From JAFALK01 sp036500605 (GTDB lineage Bacteria > Pseudomonadota > Gammaproteobacteria > Burkholderiales > Burkholderiaceae_C), in NCBI GenBank assembly GCA_036500605.1, contig DASYBU010000002.1, forward strand, positions 1-64,000: a DNA stretch of 64,000 nt, read 5' to 3'. This document shows positions 54,344 through 63,314 of this stretch, piece after piece. A program made the translations under genes and the position numbers. Under the pieces are notes generated by a model. It saw only the letters and a list, made by a program, of their open reading frames with translations. It ran no database searches and had not been told where the DNA came from. Numbering within the stretch: the first letter of the stretch is position 1; each line of letters opens with the position of its first letter.

Positions 54344-54377
54344 GGCGGCCGGCTGGTGCTCACGCACCGCGGCCGCC
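54344..54377 (+). terminator. Strong stem-loop between hcp paralogues 2 and 3
   Basis: GGCGGCCG (54344-54351) pairs perfectly with CGGCCGCC (54370-54377), with an inner GGTGC-TCAC-GCACC hairpin (54355-54368). Only a weak T-rich stretch follows (CTTGTACTTT). It may terminate part of the transcription after the two strong hcp genes or protect their mRNA 3' end. Confidence 0.55.
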
Positions 54378-54395
54378 CTTGTACTTTCAAGCCCC

Positions 54396-54917
54396 ATGCC
54401 GACACCGACGCTGTTCCTCAAGCTCGTGATCAAGGGAAAGATGGTGCCCGGCAGCAGCGATGTCGAGGGCTTCAAGGGTTTGATCGCGCTCGAATCGATG
54501 AACTGGGGCATGACCGCCGAGCACAAGCAGGTCACGGCCAGCGACAAGCGCACCGAGCACAAGCCCAAGGAGCTGCGGCTGACCAAGGTGTTCGACAAGT
54601 CCAGCACCGCGATCTACGCCAACATGAAGGCGCGCGAGGAATTCGATACGGCCACCATCACGATGGTCGATGCGATGCTGACCGACGGCCGGCCCAAGGT
54701 CATGATGACCATGGACGTCGAGAGCGGCTTCATCGAGAGTGTCGACGCGCGCGCAGCCGATGCCGGCAACTCGATGCGCCTGAGCGAGTCGATCGTGCTC
54801 TCGTTCAAGAACGGCAAGGTCAGCTACTCGCCCTTCAACAGCAAGACCAACACGCGTGGGTCGCCGATGATCTACACACTGCCCCGCGACGTCGGCGGGA
54901 AGGATGACGATGGTTGA
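54396..54917 (+). CDS. Hcp-family protein, paralogue 3
   Basis: A 173-aa Hcp-fold protein, more diverged: LFLKLVIKGKMVPGSSDVEGFKGLIALESMNWGMTAEHKQ, then ELRLTKVFDKSSTAIYANMKAREEF and SIVLSFKNGKVSYSPFNSKT. The same strand pattern as Hcp is kept, but the DWSWD signature is replaced by SMNWGM. No Shine-Dalgarno sequence is visible, and a strong hairpin separates it from paralogue 2, so it is probably made in smaller amounts. It could be a tube component or a specialised effector carrier. Confidence 0.8.
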   Translation: MPTPTLFLKLVIKGKMVPGSSDVEGFKGLIALESMNWGMTAEHKQVTASDKRTEHKPKELRLTKVFDKSSTAIYANMKAREEFDTATITMVDAMLTDGRPKVMMTMDVESGFIESVDARAADAGNSMRLSESIVLSFKNGKVSYSPFNSKTNTRGSPMIYTLPRDVGGKDDDG

Positions 54918-54996
54918 TCGACCGATCGAACAACAGATCGATTGACCCGCCCCGCAGTTCCCGCTTGACCCCCAACGCCTCCAACCGTCCACCGCC

Positions 54997-55614
54997 ATGT
55001 CAGAGCACGCGCGATTGTTCATGAAACTCACCGGTGAAACGACCGGCGTGATCAAGGGCGAGTCCGTCGTGGCCGCGCGCAAGGACATGATCGAGCTGGA
55101 AGACTGGAACTGGAAGCTCGCGCGCGCCAAAAAGGGCGCCGCTGCCGACGCGGTCGAGCCCTCGGTGTTCGGCTTCAGCAAGCGCATGGACACCTCGAGC
55201 TCCGTCATGCTCAAGGCCATGACCTCGGGCGAGCTGCTCGAGGCCGAGATCCGCATCGAGGATTCCTCGCTGAACATGGTCGCCATGACCATCACACTGC
55301 ATGCCGCTCAAGTGATCGGTTATGACCTGCGCACCCAGGTCAGCGAGAAGTCCAACAGCGTGGACGAGGAATGGGTGCTCGACTACAAGTCGATCGAATT
55401 TGAATACCGCGAGAACCTCGACGCCGGCTGGATGCAGGTCGAGGTCGACCGCCCCGCCGGCTCCAGCACCGACTCGCCGACCAACGAGAAGAAGAAGCAG
55501 ATCATGCTGCTGACCAAGGACATGTCGGTGCAGGATCTGGCCAACATCTGGGACGAGATCAAGGCGGCCTCGGCCGTCGAGCGTTCGCTCAAGCCCGACA
55601 GCGAGCCCGGTTGA
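54997..55614 (+). CDS. Hcp-family protein with C-terminal extension, paralogue 4
   Basis: A 205-aa Hcp-like protein. The Hcp part (about 1-150) includes LFMKLTGETTGVIKGESVVAARKDMIELEDWNWKLARAKKG, FSKRMDTSSSVMLKAMTSGELLEAEIRIED and VLDYKSIEFEYRE. An extension of about 50 residues follows (EKKKQIMLLTKDMSVQDLANIWDEIKAASAVERS), which is not part of the Hcp fold. It may be a small effector-binding or docking tail. No good ribosome site is seen. Confidence 0.8.
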   Translation: MSEHARLFMKLTGETTGVIKGESVVAARKDMIELEDWNWKLARAKKGAAADAVEPSVFGFSKRMDTSSSVMLKAMTSGELLEAEIRIEDSSLNMVAMTITLHAAQVIGYDLRTQVSEKSNSVDEEWVLDYKSIEFEYRENLDAGWMQVEVDRPAGSSTDSPTNEKKKQIMLLTKDMSVQDLANIWDEIKAASAVERSLKPDSEPG

Positions 55615-55655
55615 GCGCCGCGCCCCCTCTTTGTTTTTGAAGACCCACCACCATC

Positions 55656-56231
55656 ATGGCCCTCGACAACTATCGTGACCTCAGCGTGAGCGGCTCGGAC
55701 GTCGGCGCCGGCTTCCAGTTCGAGTTCAACTGCAACAACTGCGACCGCCGCTGGAAGAGCACCTTCAAGCCTTACCGCATGGGCCAGCTGACCGGTCTGC
55801 TGACGCGCTTCTCCTTCTTCTTTGAAGGTACGCGCACAGCCGGCAAGGCAACCGGCAACTTTGCCGACATCGGCTCGCGCGGCGCCAAGGAAAAAGCCTT
55901 TGCTGACGCGCTCGCGCAAGCCGAGACCCGCTACACCGAGTGCCCGACCTGCCGCAAGGCGATGTGCGCCGATTGCTTCGACGAACGCCAGGGCAGCTGC
56001 ACGCATTGCCTCGGCGAAGCGCGCGACGAACAAGGCCGCCAGGAGCGCTCGCGCCACGACCAGGCCGCCAGCCAGACGGCCTGTCCCAATTGCAGCGCCG
56101 CGCACGCCGGCGGGCGCTTCTGCGCCGAATGCGGCTTCGACATGGCCAGTACCCACAAGGGCTGCCCGGCCTGCGGCGCGATGAGCTCGCGAGGCTCGCG
56201 CTTCTGCGTCGAATGCGGCCACGGCTTCTGA
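55656..56231 (+). CDS. T6SS-linked multi zinc-ribbon protein
   Basis: A 191-aa protein with eight CxxC motifs: CNNC (near residue 25), CPTC, CADC and CTHC (about 90-115), then CPNC, CAEC, CPAC and CVEC (about 145-190). Sixteen cysteines could bind four zinc ions. The last four form two double-zinc-ribbon units of the DZR type. No membrane segment or signal peptide is seen, so it is probably cytoplasmic. It lies between hcp paralogue 4 and tagJ, inside the T6SS operon. A role as scaffold or regulator of assembly is inferred only; I do not recognise a named family. Confidence 0.78.
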   Translation: MALDNYRDLSVSGSDVGAGFQFEFNCNNCDRRWKSTFKPYRMGQLTGLLTRFSFFFEGTRTAGKATGNFADIGSRGAKEKAFADALAQAETRYTECPTCRKAMCADCFDERQGSCTHCLGEARDEQGRQERSRHDQAASQTACPNCSAAHAGGRFCAECGFDMASTHKGCPACGAMSSRGSRFCVECGHGF

Positions 56232-56246
56232 CATCAGGAATTCCAA

Positions 56247-57083
56247 ATGAGCACACCTCTCGCCGCCGCTGAAGCCCTGGTCCGCTCGGGCGACCCCAAG
56301 GGCGCGCTGGTCCAGTTGACCACCGCGGTCAAGGCGGCGCCGGCCGATCCGAAGCTGCGCATCTTCATGGCCCAGCTGCTCTGCGTGCTCGGCCAGTGGG
56401 AGCGTGCGCACACGCAGCTCAACGTCGTCGCCGACATGAAGGGCGACGCCGGCCCGATGCGCGAGATGGTCGGCCACGCGCTGCGCTGCGAGCTGCTGCG
56501 CGCCGCCACCTTCGAAGGCCGCCGCCCGCCGATGATCTTCGGCGCGCCCGAGGAATGGCTCGCGCTGCTGATCGAATCGCTGCTGCGCCAGAGCGAAAGC
56601 GAACTCGCCAACAGCCTGGCCGAGAGCGCCTTCGAGAAAGCGCCCGCCACGCGCGGCAAGCTCAACGGCGAGGCCTTCGAATGGATCGCCGATGCCGACT
56701 CGCGCTTGGGGCCCGTGCTCGAAGCGATGGTCAACGGCCGCTATTACTGGATCCCCTTCAACCGCCTGAGCAAGGTCAGCATGGAGCCGGTCGTCGACCT
56801 GCGCGACCGCGTCTGGCTGCCGGCCACGCTGTCCTTCAGCAACGGCGGCGAGGCCATCGCCATGCTGCCGGTGCGCTATCCGGGCTCGGAAGCCAGCGAG
56901 GACGGCCAGGTCCAGATGGCGGCCAAGACCGTCTGGAACCCGCTCGGCGGCGAGCGCTTCGCCGGCCTCGGCCAGCGCGTGCTGATCACCGACCTCGGCG
57001 AGCATGACCTGCTCGATGTGCACCTGATCGAGCTTGAGCCAGAGCCGGCATCTGAGGCCGCAGCGCCGCCTGCGGCCGACTGA
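56247..57083 (+). CDS. tagJ: T6SS accessory protein TagJ (ImpE/SciE family)
   Basis: A 278-aa protein of the ImpE family. The N-terminal tetratricopeptide-like helices (AEALVRSGDPKGALVQLTTAVKAAPADPKLRIFMAQLLCVLGQWERAHTQLNVV) are followed by the conserved C-terminal domain (WIADADSRLGPVLEAMVNGRYYWIPFNRL, then RDRVWLPATLSF and GLGQRVLITDLGEHDLLD). TagJ binds TssB and modulates ClpV-driven sheath disassembly in some systems. AGGAA precedes the ATG. Confidence 0.92.
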   Translation: MSTPLAAAEALVRSGDPKGALVQLTTAVKAAPADPKLRIFMAQLLCVLGQWERAHTQLNVVADMKGDAGPMREMVGHALRCELLRAATFEGRRPPMIFGAPEEWLALLIESLLRQSESELANSLAESAFEKAPATRGKLNGEAFEWIADADSRLGPVLEAMVNGRYYWIPFNRLSKVSMEPVVDLRDRVWLPATLSFSNGGEAIAMLPVRYPGSEASEDGQVQMAAKTVWNPLGGERFAGLGQRVLITDLGEHDLLDVHLIELEPEPASEAAAPPAAD

Positions 57084-57088
57084 CCATC

Positions 57089-57616
57089 ATGGCCGAACTC
57101 AGCTCGCGCGACCGACTCCAACCTTCCCTGCTCGACCGGCTGCTCGACCACGAGCCCCAGCAGAACAAGGAAGGCCTGGACGCGCGCGTGCTGACGCGCC
57201 AGCAACTGCGCGCTGCGGTGCTGCGTGATCTCTCCTGGCTGTTCAACGCCACGCGCCCCGAGCCCGAACCCGCCTCCGTGCGCGTGGACGAGCTGGCGAT
57301 GTGGCGCGAGTTCGACCAGGCGCGCAACTCGGTGCTGAACTACGGCATGCCGGCCTTTGCCGGCGTCACGCTCTCCAGCATGGACATGCGCGCCATCGAA
57401 CGCAGCACCGAAGAGGTGATCCGCAATTTCGAACCGCGTATCGATCCCGAGACCCTCAAGGTCGAGGTCAAGGTCGACACCTGGAACCACCACAACACCA
57501 TCCAGCTCGTGATCCGCGGCCAGATGTGGAGCCAGCCCGTGCCGCTGGAGCTGCTGCTCTCGGCCGACGTCGACATCGAGACCGGCACCACGCGCTTGCG
57601 CGAGCTGCGGGCTTGA
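57089..57616 (+). CDS. tssE: T6SS baseplate protein TssE (gp25-like)
   Basis: A 175-aa baseplate component related to phage T4 gp25. It has the N-terminal RDRLQPSLLDRLLDHEP motif, the LRAAVLRDLSWLFNATRP segment and the C-terminal EVIRNFEPRIDPETLKVEVKVDT and VPLELLLSADVDIETGTTRLRE. It joins TssF, TssG and TssK in the wedge; tssF and tssG follow directly. Five bases separate it from tagJ. Confidence 0.95.
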   Translation: MAELSSRDRLQPSLLDRLLDHEPQQNKEGLDARVLTRQQLRAAVLRDLSWLFNATRPEPEPASVRVDELAMWREFDQARNSVLNYGMPAFAGVTLSSMDMRAIERSTEEVIRNFEPRIDPETLKVEVKVDTWNHHNTIQLVIRGQMWSQPVPLELLLSADVDIETGTTRLRELRA

Positions 57617-57630
57617 ACCCCTAGACCATC

Positions 57631-59496
57631 ATGGACGCCCGCCTCCTCCGCTACTACAACCAGGAGCTGCGCTACTTGCGCGAGCTCGGCGGTGAATTCG
57701 CGAGCGAATTCCCGAAGATCGCCTCGCGCCTCGGCATGGAAGGGCTTGAGGTTTCCGACCCTTATGTCGAGCGCCTGCTCGAAGGCTGCGCCTTCCTGGC
57801 CGCACGCATCCAGCTCAAGCAGGATGCCGAGTTCCCGCGCCTCTCGCACCGCCTGCTCGAGCTCGTCTACCCGAACTTCCTGGCACCAATCCCGGCCATG
57901 CTGGTGGCCCAGCTCACGCCGGTGCCCGATGCCAACCTGCTGAAGGCGCCCACGCTGCCGCGCGACACCTCGCTGCGCGGGCCGAAGTCGGCCGTGTCGG
58001 ACACGCACTGCGAGTTCCGCACCGCGCAGACCGTGCAGCTGACGCCGCTGACCACGCGCTCGGCCGAGTACTACCTCAACATGGCCGACCTGAACCTGTC
58101 GGCCCTGGCCCTGCCCGAGCGCCCGCGCAGCAGCGTGCGCATCCAGCTGCAGCTGCCCACCGGCATGAGCGCGGACAAGCTCGAGCTCGACACGCTGCGC
58201 TTTTACCTCGGCGGCCAGACCGACATCGCGATGCAGCTGCACGAGATGGCGCTCGCGCATTGCGTGGGCGTGCTCGTCGGCCCGCCGGGCAAGGCCGGCG
58301 AGGCGCAGCGCACCTTGCTGCCGGCCTCGGCGATTGCGGCCGTCGGTCATGCCGACGATGAAGCGATGCTGCCCGTCACGCTGCGCGGCTTTGCCGGCAC
58401 GCGCGTGCTGCAGGAGTATTTCGCCTTTCCGGAGCGCTTCCTGTTCCTCGACCTGCAGCAGCTGCGCCCGGCGCTAACGCGTATCTCGGGCGGTGCCATC
58501 GAGATCGTGTTGCTGTTCTCGCAGCCGGGCCAGGGGCTTGACGGCGCGGTCACCGCGGCCAACTTCTCGCTGCACTGCGTGCCGGCGATCAACCTGTTCC
58601 CCAAGCGCGCCGACCGCATCCATGTCGGCGAAGGCAATTACGAATTCCATGTCGTGCCCGACCGCAGCGCGCCGCTCGACTACGAGGTCTACGACGTCAC
58701 CGGCCTGCAGGGTTATGGCGAAGACGGCAGCGAGCGCAAGTTCCTGCCGCTGTACGCGCCCGAGCGCGGCAGCTCGCAGCGCCAGGCCGCGTATTACACG
58801 ATCTGGCGCGAACCGCGCGTGATCTCCGAGAAGGCGCGGCGCGACGGCCCGCGCTCCGGCTATATCGGCAGCGAGGTGTTCGTCTCGCTGGTCGATCCGA
58901 TGGACGCGCCGTACGGCGAATCGCTGCGCCAGGTGGCGCTGCAGACGCGCTGCACCAACCGCGACCTGCCGATTTTCATGCCCAGCACCGGCGGCGAGTT
59001 CACGATCGACAGCGGCGTGCCGCTGCAGTCGGTCAAGCTGGTGGCCGGCCCCTCGCGGCCGCACACGGCGCTGCGCGAAGGCGGCGTGGCGTGGCGCTTG
59101 CTCAACCTGCTTTCGCTGAACTACCTCTCGCTGCTCGACACCGAAGGCGGCGAGGCCACGGTCGCGCTGCGCGATCTGCTGAGCCGCTTCCCGCAAGGCA
59201 CCGAGCCGGCGGTGCGGCGCCAGATCGAGGCACTGCAACAGGTCACCGCGCGGCCCGTGGTGCGGCGCCATCCGATCGCCGGCCCGATCGCCTTCGGCCG
59301 TGGCATCGAGGTGCAGCTCACCGTCGATGAACTCGGTTATGCCGGCGGCAGCGCCTTCCTGTTCGGCTCGGCCCTGCACCATTACCTGTCGCGCCACGCC
59401 TCGCTGAACAGCTTCGTGGAGACCTCGCTGGTCTCGCTGACGCGCGGCGAGATCCACCGCTTCAAACCCGCGCGCGGTGCGCGGCCGGTGCTATGA
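57631..59496 (+). CDS. tssF: T6SS baseplate protein TssF
   Basis: A 621-aa baseplate protein, the usual length. It starts with MDARLLRYYNQELRYLRELGGEFASEFPKIASRLGM, the family signature, and VSDPYVERLLEGCAFLAARIQLKQDAEFPRLSHRLLELVYPNFLAPIPAM follows. The C-terminal part includes RRHPIAGPIAFGRGIEVQLTVDE. The stop overlaps the tssG start (ATGA). It forms the (TssF)2-TssG wedge. Confidence 0.96.
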   Translation: MDARLLRYYNQELRYLRELGGEFASEFPKIASRLGMEGLEVSDPYVERLLEGCAFLAARIQLKQDAEFPRLSHRLLELVYPNFLAPIPAMLVAQLTPVPDANLLKAPTLPRDTSLRGPKSAVSDTHCEFRTAQTVQLTPLTTRSAEYYLNMADLNLSALALPERPRSSVRIQLQLPTGMSADKLELDTLRFYLGGQTDIAMQLHEMALAHCVGVLVGPPGKAGEAQRTLLPASAIAAVGHADDEAMLPVTLRGFAGTRVLQEYFAFPERFLFLDLQQLRPALTRISGGAIEIVLLFSQPGQGLDGAVTAANFSLHCVPAINLFPKRADRIHVGEGNYEFHVVPDRSAPLDYEVYDVTGLQGYGEDGSERKFLPLYAPERGSSQRQAAYYTIWREPRVISEKARRDGPRSGYIGSEVFVSLVDPMDAPYGESLRQVALQTRCTNRDLPIFMPSTGGEFTIDSGVPLQSVKLVAGPSRPHTALREGGVAWRLLNLLSLNYLSLLDTEGGEATVALRDLLSRFPQGTEPAVRRQIEALQQVTARPVVRRHPIAGPIAFGRGIEVQLTVDELGYAGGSAFLFGSALHHYLSRHASLNSFVETSLVSLTRGEIHRFKPARGARPVL

Positions 59497-60599
59497 ACGC
59501 GCCGCAGGCCGAGCTCATGGGTCAAGCCGCCGCTCCGCACTATGGGCGCTGGCTGAAGGCGCTTGAGAGCGAGCCGTACCGCTTCGATTTCTACCGCACG
59601 CTGCGCCAGATCGAGGCCAGCCATCCGCATCTGCCGCGCCTCGGTGAAGCGATGCGCCCGGCCGACGAGCCGGTCCGCATCGCGCAGCCGCCCGAACTGA
59701 CGTTTGCGCCGGCCTCGCTGCACTCGGTCGAGTACGCGCCCGACGGCCGGCCGCGCCTCATGCAGCGCATCTTCGGCCTGCTCGGCCCGCAAGGCCCGCT
59801 GCCCATCCACATGACCGAGCTGGCGCGCGAGCGCGTCCAGCACCAGGGCGATGCGGGCCTGCAGCGTTTTCTCGACACCTTCACGAACCGCTTCGCGCTG
59901 CTGTTCTACCGTGCCTGGTCGCAGGCCCAGCCTTCGCTGAGCCTGGACCGCGCGGGTGATCACAGCTTCGAGCGCCGGCTCGGCGCGCTGACCGGCCTCG
60001 GCTCGGAGCCGCTGCTCGCGCGCGACGCGGCCGGCGATCACGCCAAGCTCCATTTCACCGGCCGACTGGCCCGCCATGTGCGCGATGCCGACGGCCTGCT
60101 GGCCTGGTGCAAGTCCGAGTTCGACGTGCCCGTGCGCATCGAGCAATGGACCGGCCACTGGATGGCGCTCGACCCCGCCGAACGCACGCGCCTGCACCAC
60201 CGGCACAACAAGGACGTGGCGCAGAGCCTCGGCCGCGGCGCCGTGCTCGGCGGCAGCTGCTGGGACGTGCAGCACAAGTTCCGCATCGTGGTCGGCCCCG
60301 TCAACGAAGCGCGTTATCACGCCTTCCTGCCCGGCGGTGCCGATCTGGCGCGCCTGCAGGCCATCGTGCGCCAGTGGGTCGGGCTTGAATTCGAGTGGGA
60401 CGTGCAGCTGATCCTGGCGCAGCGCGAAGTGCCGCGCCACCGCCTCGGCCGCAACGGCGAGCTGGGCCGCAGTTGCTGGCTCGGCGCCTACCGGCGCGGC
60501 CGAGACGCCGACGATCTCGTCATCGATGTAGAACGCACGCTGCGACCGCGGCGCGCGAAAGAAGGTCAGAAATCTTCCAACCTGGGACTTGAACCATGA
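59493..60599 (+). CDS. tssG: T6SS baseplate protein TssG
   Basis: A 368-aa baseplate protein. Characteristic parts are RFDFYRTLRQIEASHPHLPRLGEAMRPADEPVRIAQPPELTFAPASL, FGLLGPQGPLPIHMTELARERVQHQGD, and LGRGAVLGGSCWDVQHKFRIVVGP near the C-terminus. It overlaps tssF and tssH by four bases at each end, so tssF-tssG-tssH are translationally coupled. Confidence 0.95.
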   Translation: MNAPQAELMGQAAAPHYGRWLKALESEPYRFDFYRTLRQIEASHPHLPRLGEAMRPADEPVRIAQPPELTFAPASLHSVEYAPDGRPRLMQRIFGLLGPQGPLPIHMTELARERVQHQGDAGLQRFLDTFTNRFALLFYRAWSQAQPSLSLDRAGDHSFERRLGALTGLGSEPLLARDAAGDHAKLHFTGRLARHVRDADGLLAWCKSEFDVPVRIEQWTGHWMALDPAERTRLHHRHNKDVAQSLGRGAVLGGSCWDVQHKFRIVVGPVNEARYHAFLPGGADLARLQAIVRQWVGLEFEWDVQLILAQREVPRHRLGRNGELGRSCWLGAYRRGRDADDLVIDVERTLRPRRAKEGQKSSNLGLEP

Positions 60600-63280
60600 G
60601 TGAAATCAGCCGCGTTGCCCTGTTCGGCAAACTCAATCCGCTGGCGTACAAGGCCATCGAAAGCGCCACCGTGTTCTGCAAGATGCGCGGCAATCCGTAT
60701 GTCGAGCTGGTCCACTGGATGGTGCAGCTGGTGCAGAACAACGAGACCGATCTCGATGCGATCCTGCGCCACTACCAGATCGACGCCTCGGCGATGGCCA
60801 AGGACATGACCGCCGCGCTCGACCGCCTGCCGCGCGGCTCCACCGCGATCAGCGATTTCTCCGAGCTGATCGAGAACTCGATCGAGCGCGCCTGGGTCTA
60901 CGCCACGCTGCAGTTCGGCGAAGCGCATGTGCGCACCGGCACGCTGATGATCGGCATGATGAAGTCGACGAACCTGCGCAATGCGCTGCTGTCGATCTCG
61001 AAGGAATTCGCCAAGATCCGCGCCGACGACCTGGCCGAGAACTTCAACAAGATCTGCGGCAACACGCAGGAAGCCAAGCTCGGCGCGCAGGACGGCACCG
61101 GCATGGGTTCGGGCGAGCCGGGCACCGAATCGGGCTCGATGGCACCGGCCGCGATGGGCAAGGGCGAGGCGCTGAAGAAGTTCTGCGTGGACATGACCGA
61201 GCGCGCGCGCGAAGGCAAGATGGACCCGGTGTCCGGCCGCGATGAAGAGATCCGCCAGATCGTCGACATCCTGATGCGCCGCCGCCAGAACAACCCGATC
61301 CTGACCGGCGAGGCCGGCGTCGGCAAGACCGCCGTGGTCGAAGGCTTTGCGCAGCGCCTCGCGCGCGGCGATGTGCCGCCGCAGCTGAAGGAAGTCTCGC
61401 TGCTGTCGCTGGACCTCGGCCTCTTGCAAGCCGGCGCCAGCATGAAGGGCGAGTTCGAGCAGCGGCTGCGCCAGGTGATCGATGAGGTGCAGGCTTCGCC
61501 GAAACCCATCATCCTGTTCATCGACGAAGTGCACACGCTGGTCGGCGCGGGCGGCGCAGCCGGCACCGGCGACGCGGCCAATCTGCTGAAGCCGGCCCTG
61601 GCGCGCGGCAACCTGCGCACCATCGGCGCCACCACCTGGGCCGAGTACAAAAAGTACATCGAGAAGGACCCGGCGCTGACCCGCCGCTTCCAGGTCGTGC
61701 AGGTGCCCGAGCCCGATGAGGCCAAGGCCATCCTGATGCTGCGCGGCGTGGCGACCGTGCTGGAAAAGCATCACCGTGCGCAGGTGCTCGATGAAGCGAT
61801 TGAAGCGGCCGTCAAGCTCTCGCACCGCTACATCCCGGCGCGCCAACTGCCCGACAAGGCCGTCAGCCTGCTCGACACCGCCTGCGCCCGCGTGGCCGTG
61901 AGCCAGCATGCGACGCCGGCTGAAGTTGAAGACTGCATGCGCCGCATCGAAGCGCTCGAAATCGAAGAAGGCATCGTGGCCCGCGAAGCGGCGGTGGGCG
62001 TGCTCATCGGCGAGCGCGGCAATGAAGTGGCCGCCAAGCTGGCCAGCAATCGCGAGCTGCTCGGCACGCTCGAAGCGCGCTGGAAAGAAGAGAAGACCAT
62101 TGTTGACGGCGTCCTGGCTTTGCGCGCGCAATTGCGTGGCGACGGCAAGCCTGTGGACAGTGCCAACGGTGAACCCGCCCCGAGCGTCGACCGAGAAGCC
62201 CTGATGGCGAACCTGTACGCGGCACAGGAAGCGCTGGCCGCGCTGCAAGGCGACGCGCCGCTGATCATGCCCTCGGTCGATGCGCAGGCCGTGGCCAGCG
62301 TCGTCGCCGACTGGACCGGCATTCCGGTCGGCCGCATGGTCAAGAACGAACTCGAAACCGTGCTCCGCCTGGGTGAGGCCCTGGGCCGTCGCGTGATCGG
62401 CCAGCAGCACGGCCTGGACATGATCGCCAAGCGCATTCAAACCTCGCGTGCGCGCCTGGACAACCCGAACAAGCCGATCGGCGTGTTCATGCTCTGCGGC
62501 ACCTCGGGCGTGGGCAAGACCGAAACCGCGCTGGCCCTGGCCGAAGCGCTGTACGGCGGCGAGCAGAACGTCATCACGATCAATATGAGCGAGTTCCAGG
62601 AGGCGCACACGGTCTCCACGCTCAAGGGCTCGCCCCCGGGCTATATCGGCTACGGCGAAGGCGGCATCCTGACCGAGGCCGTGCGCCGCCGCCCCTACAG
62701 CGTGGTGCTGCTCGACGAAGTGGAAAAGGCGCACAGCGATGTGCACGAGCTCTTTTTCCAGGTCTTCGACAAGGGCCGCATGGAAGACGGCGAAGGCCGC
62801 ATGATCGACTTCAAGAACACCATCATCCTGCTGACCAGCAATGCCGGTTCGGAGCTGGTGATGAACATGTGCAAGGACCCTGAGCTGCTGCCCGATCCCG
62901 AGTCGCTGGCCGCCGCCTTGCAAGAGCCGCTGATGAAGATCTTCCCGCCCGCGCTGCTGGGCCGCCTGGTGACGATTCCGTATTACCCGCTCTCGCCCGA
63001 GATGATGGGCAAGATCATCCGCCTGCAGCTGGGCCGCATCAAGAAGCGCGTGGAAGAGAACCACCGCATCCCGTTCAACTACGACGACGACGCCGTGGGC
63101 CTGATCATCAAGCGCTGCGACAACCCGGAAGCGGGCGGCCGCATCATCGACTCCATCCTCACCAACACCGTGCTGCCCAAGGTCTCGATCGAGTACCTGA
63201 CGCGCATGACCAAGGGCGAGGAGCTCAAGGGCATCACGCTCGGTGCCGCGGATGGTGACTTCACCTACACGTTTGCCTGA
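60596..63280 (+). CDS. tssH: T6SS AAA+ ATPase TssH (ClpV)
   Basis: An 894-aa ClpB/ClpV-type unfoldase that recycles contracted TssB/TssC sheaths. The N-terminal domain begins with FGKLNPLAYKAIESATVFCK, typical of ClpV. The first ATPase module has Walker A GEAGVGKT at 238-245 and Walker B FIDEVHTL; the second has Walker A GTSGVGKT at 635-642 and a VLLDEVEKAH Walker B. The length and the N-domain distinguish it from ClpB. The ATG overlaps the tssG stop. Confidence 0.97.
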   Translation: MSEISRVALFGKLNPLAYKAIESATVFCKMRGNPYVELVHWMVQLVQNNETDLDAILRHYQIDASAMAKDMTAALDRLPRGSTAISDFSELIENSIERAWVYATLQFGEAHVRTGTLMIGMMKSTNLRNALLSISKEFAKIRADDLAENFNKICGNTQEAKLGAQDGTGMGSGEPGTESGSMAPAAMGKGEALKKFCVDMTERAREGKMDPVSGRDEEIRQIVDILMRRRQNNPILTGEAGVGKTAVVEGFAQRLARGDVPPQLKEVSLLSLDLGLLQAGASMKGEFEQRLRQVIDEVQASPKPIILFIDEVHTLVGAGGAAGTGDAANLLKPALARGNLRTIGATTWAEYKKYIEKDPALTRRFQVVQVPEPDEAKAILMLRGVATVLEKHHRAQVLDEAIEAAVKLSHRYIPARQLPDKAVSLLDTACARVAVSQHATPAEVEDCMRRIEALEIEEGIVAREAAVGVLIGERGNEVAAKLASNRELLGTLEARWKEEKTIVDGVLALRAQLRGDGKPVDSANGEPAPSVDREALMANLYAAQEALAALQGDAPLIMPSVDAQAVASVVADWTGIPVGRMVKNELETVLRLGEALGRRVIGQQHGLDMIAKRIQTSRARLDNPNKPIGVFMLCGTSGVGKTETALALAEALYGGEQNVITINMSEFQEAHTVSTLKGSPPGYIGYGEGGILTEAVRRRPYSVVLLDEVEKAHSDVHELFFQVFDKGRMEDGEGRMIDFKNTIILLTSNAGSELVMNMCKDPELLPDPESLAAALQEPLMKIFPPALLGRLVTIPYYPLSPEMMGKIIRLQLGRIKKRVEENHRIPFNYDDDAVGLIIKRCDNPEAGGRIIDSILTNTVLPKVSIEYLTRMTKGEELKGITLGAADGDFTYTFA

Positions 63281-63314
63281 TTCCCTAACCTGATGTTCAA
63301 GCGGTGCCCGCATC

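Noticed and set aside
54918..54996. Repeated GATCGA hexamers between hcp paralogues 3 and 4
   Set aside because: Only a few short copies are present without regular spacing; part lies at the end of the coding sequence.
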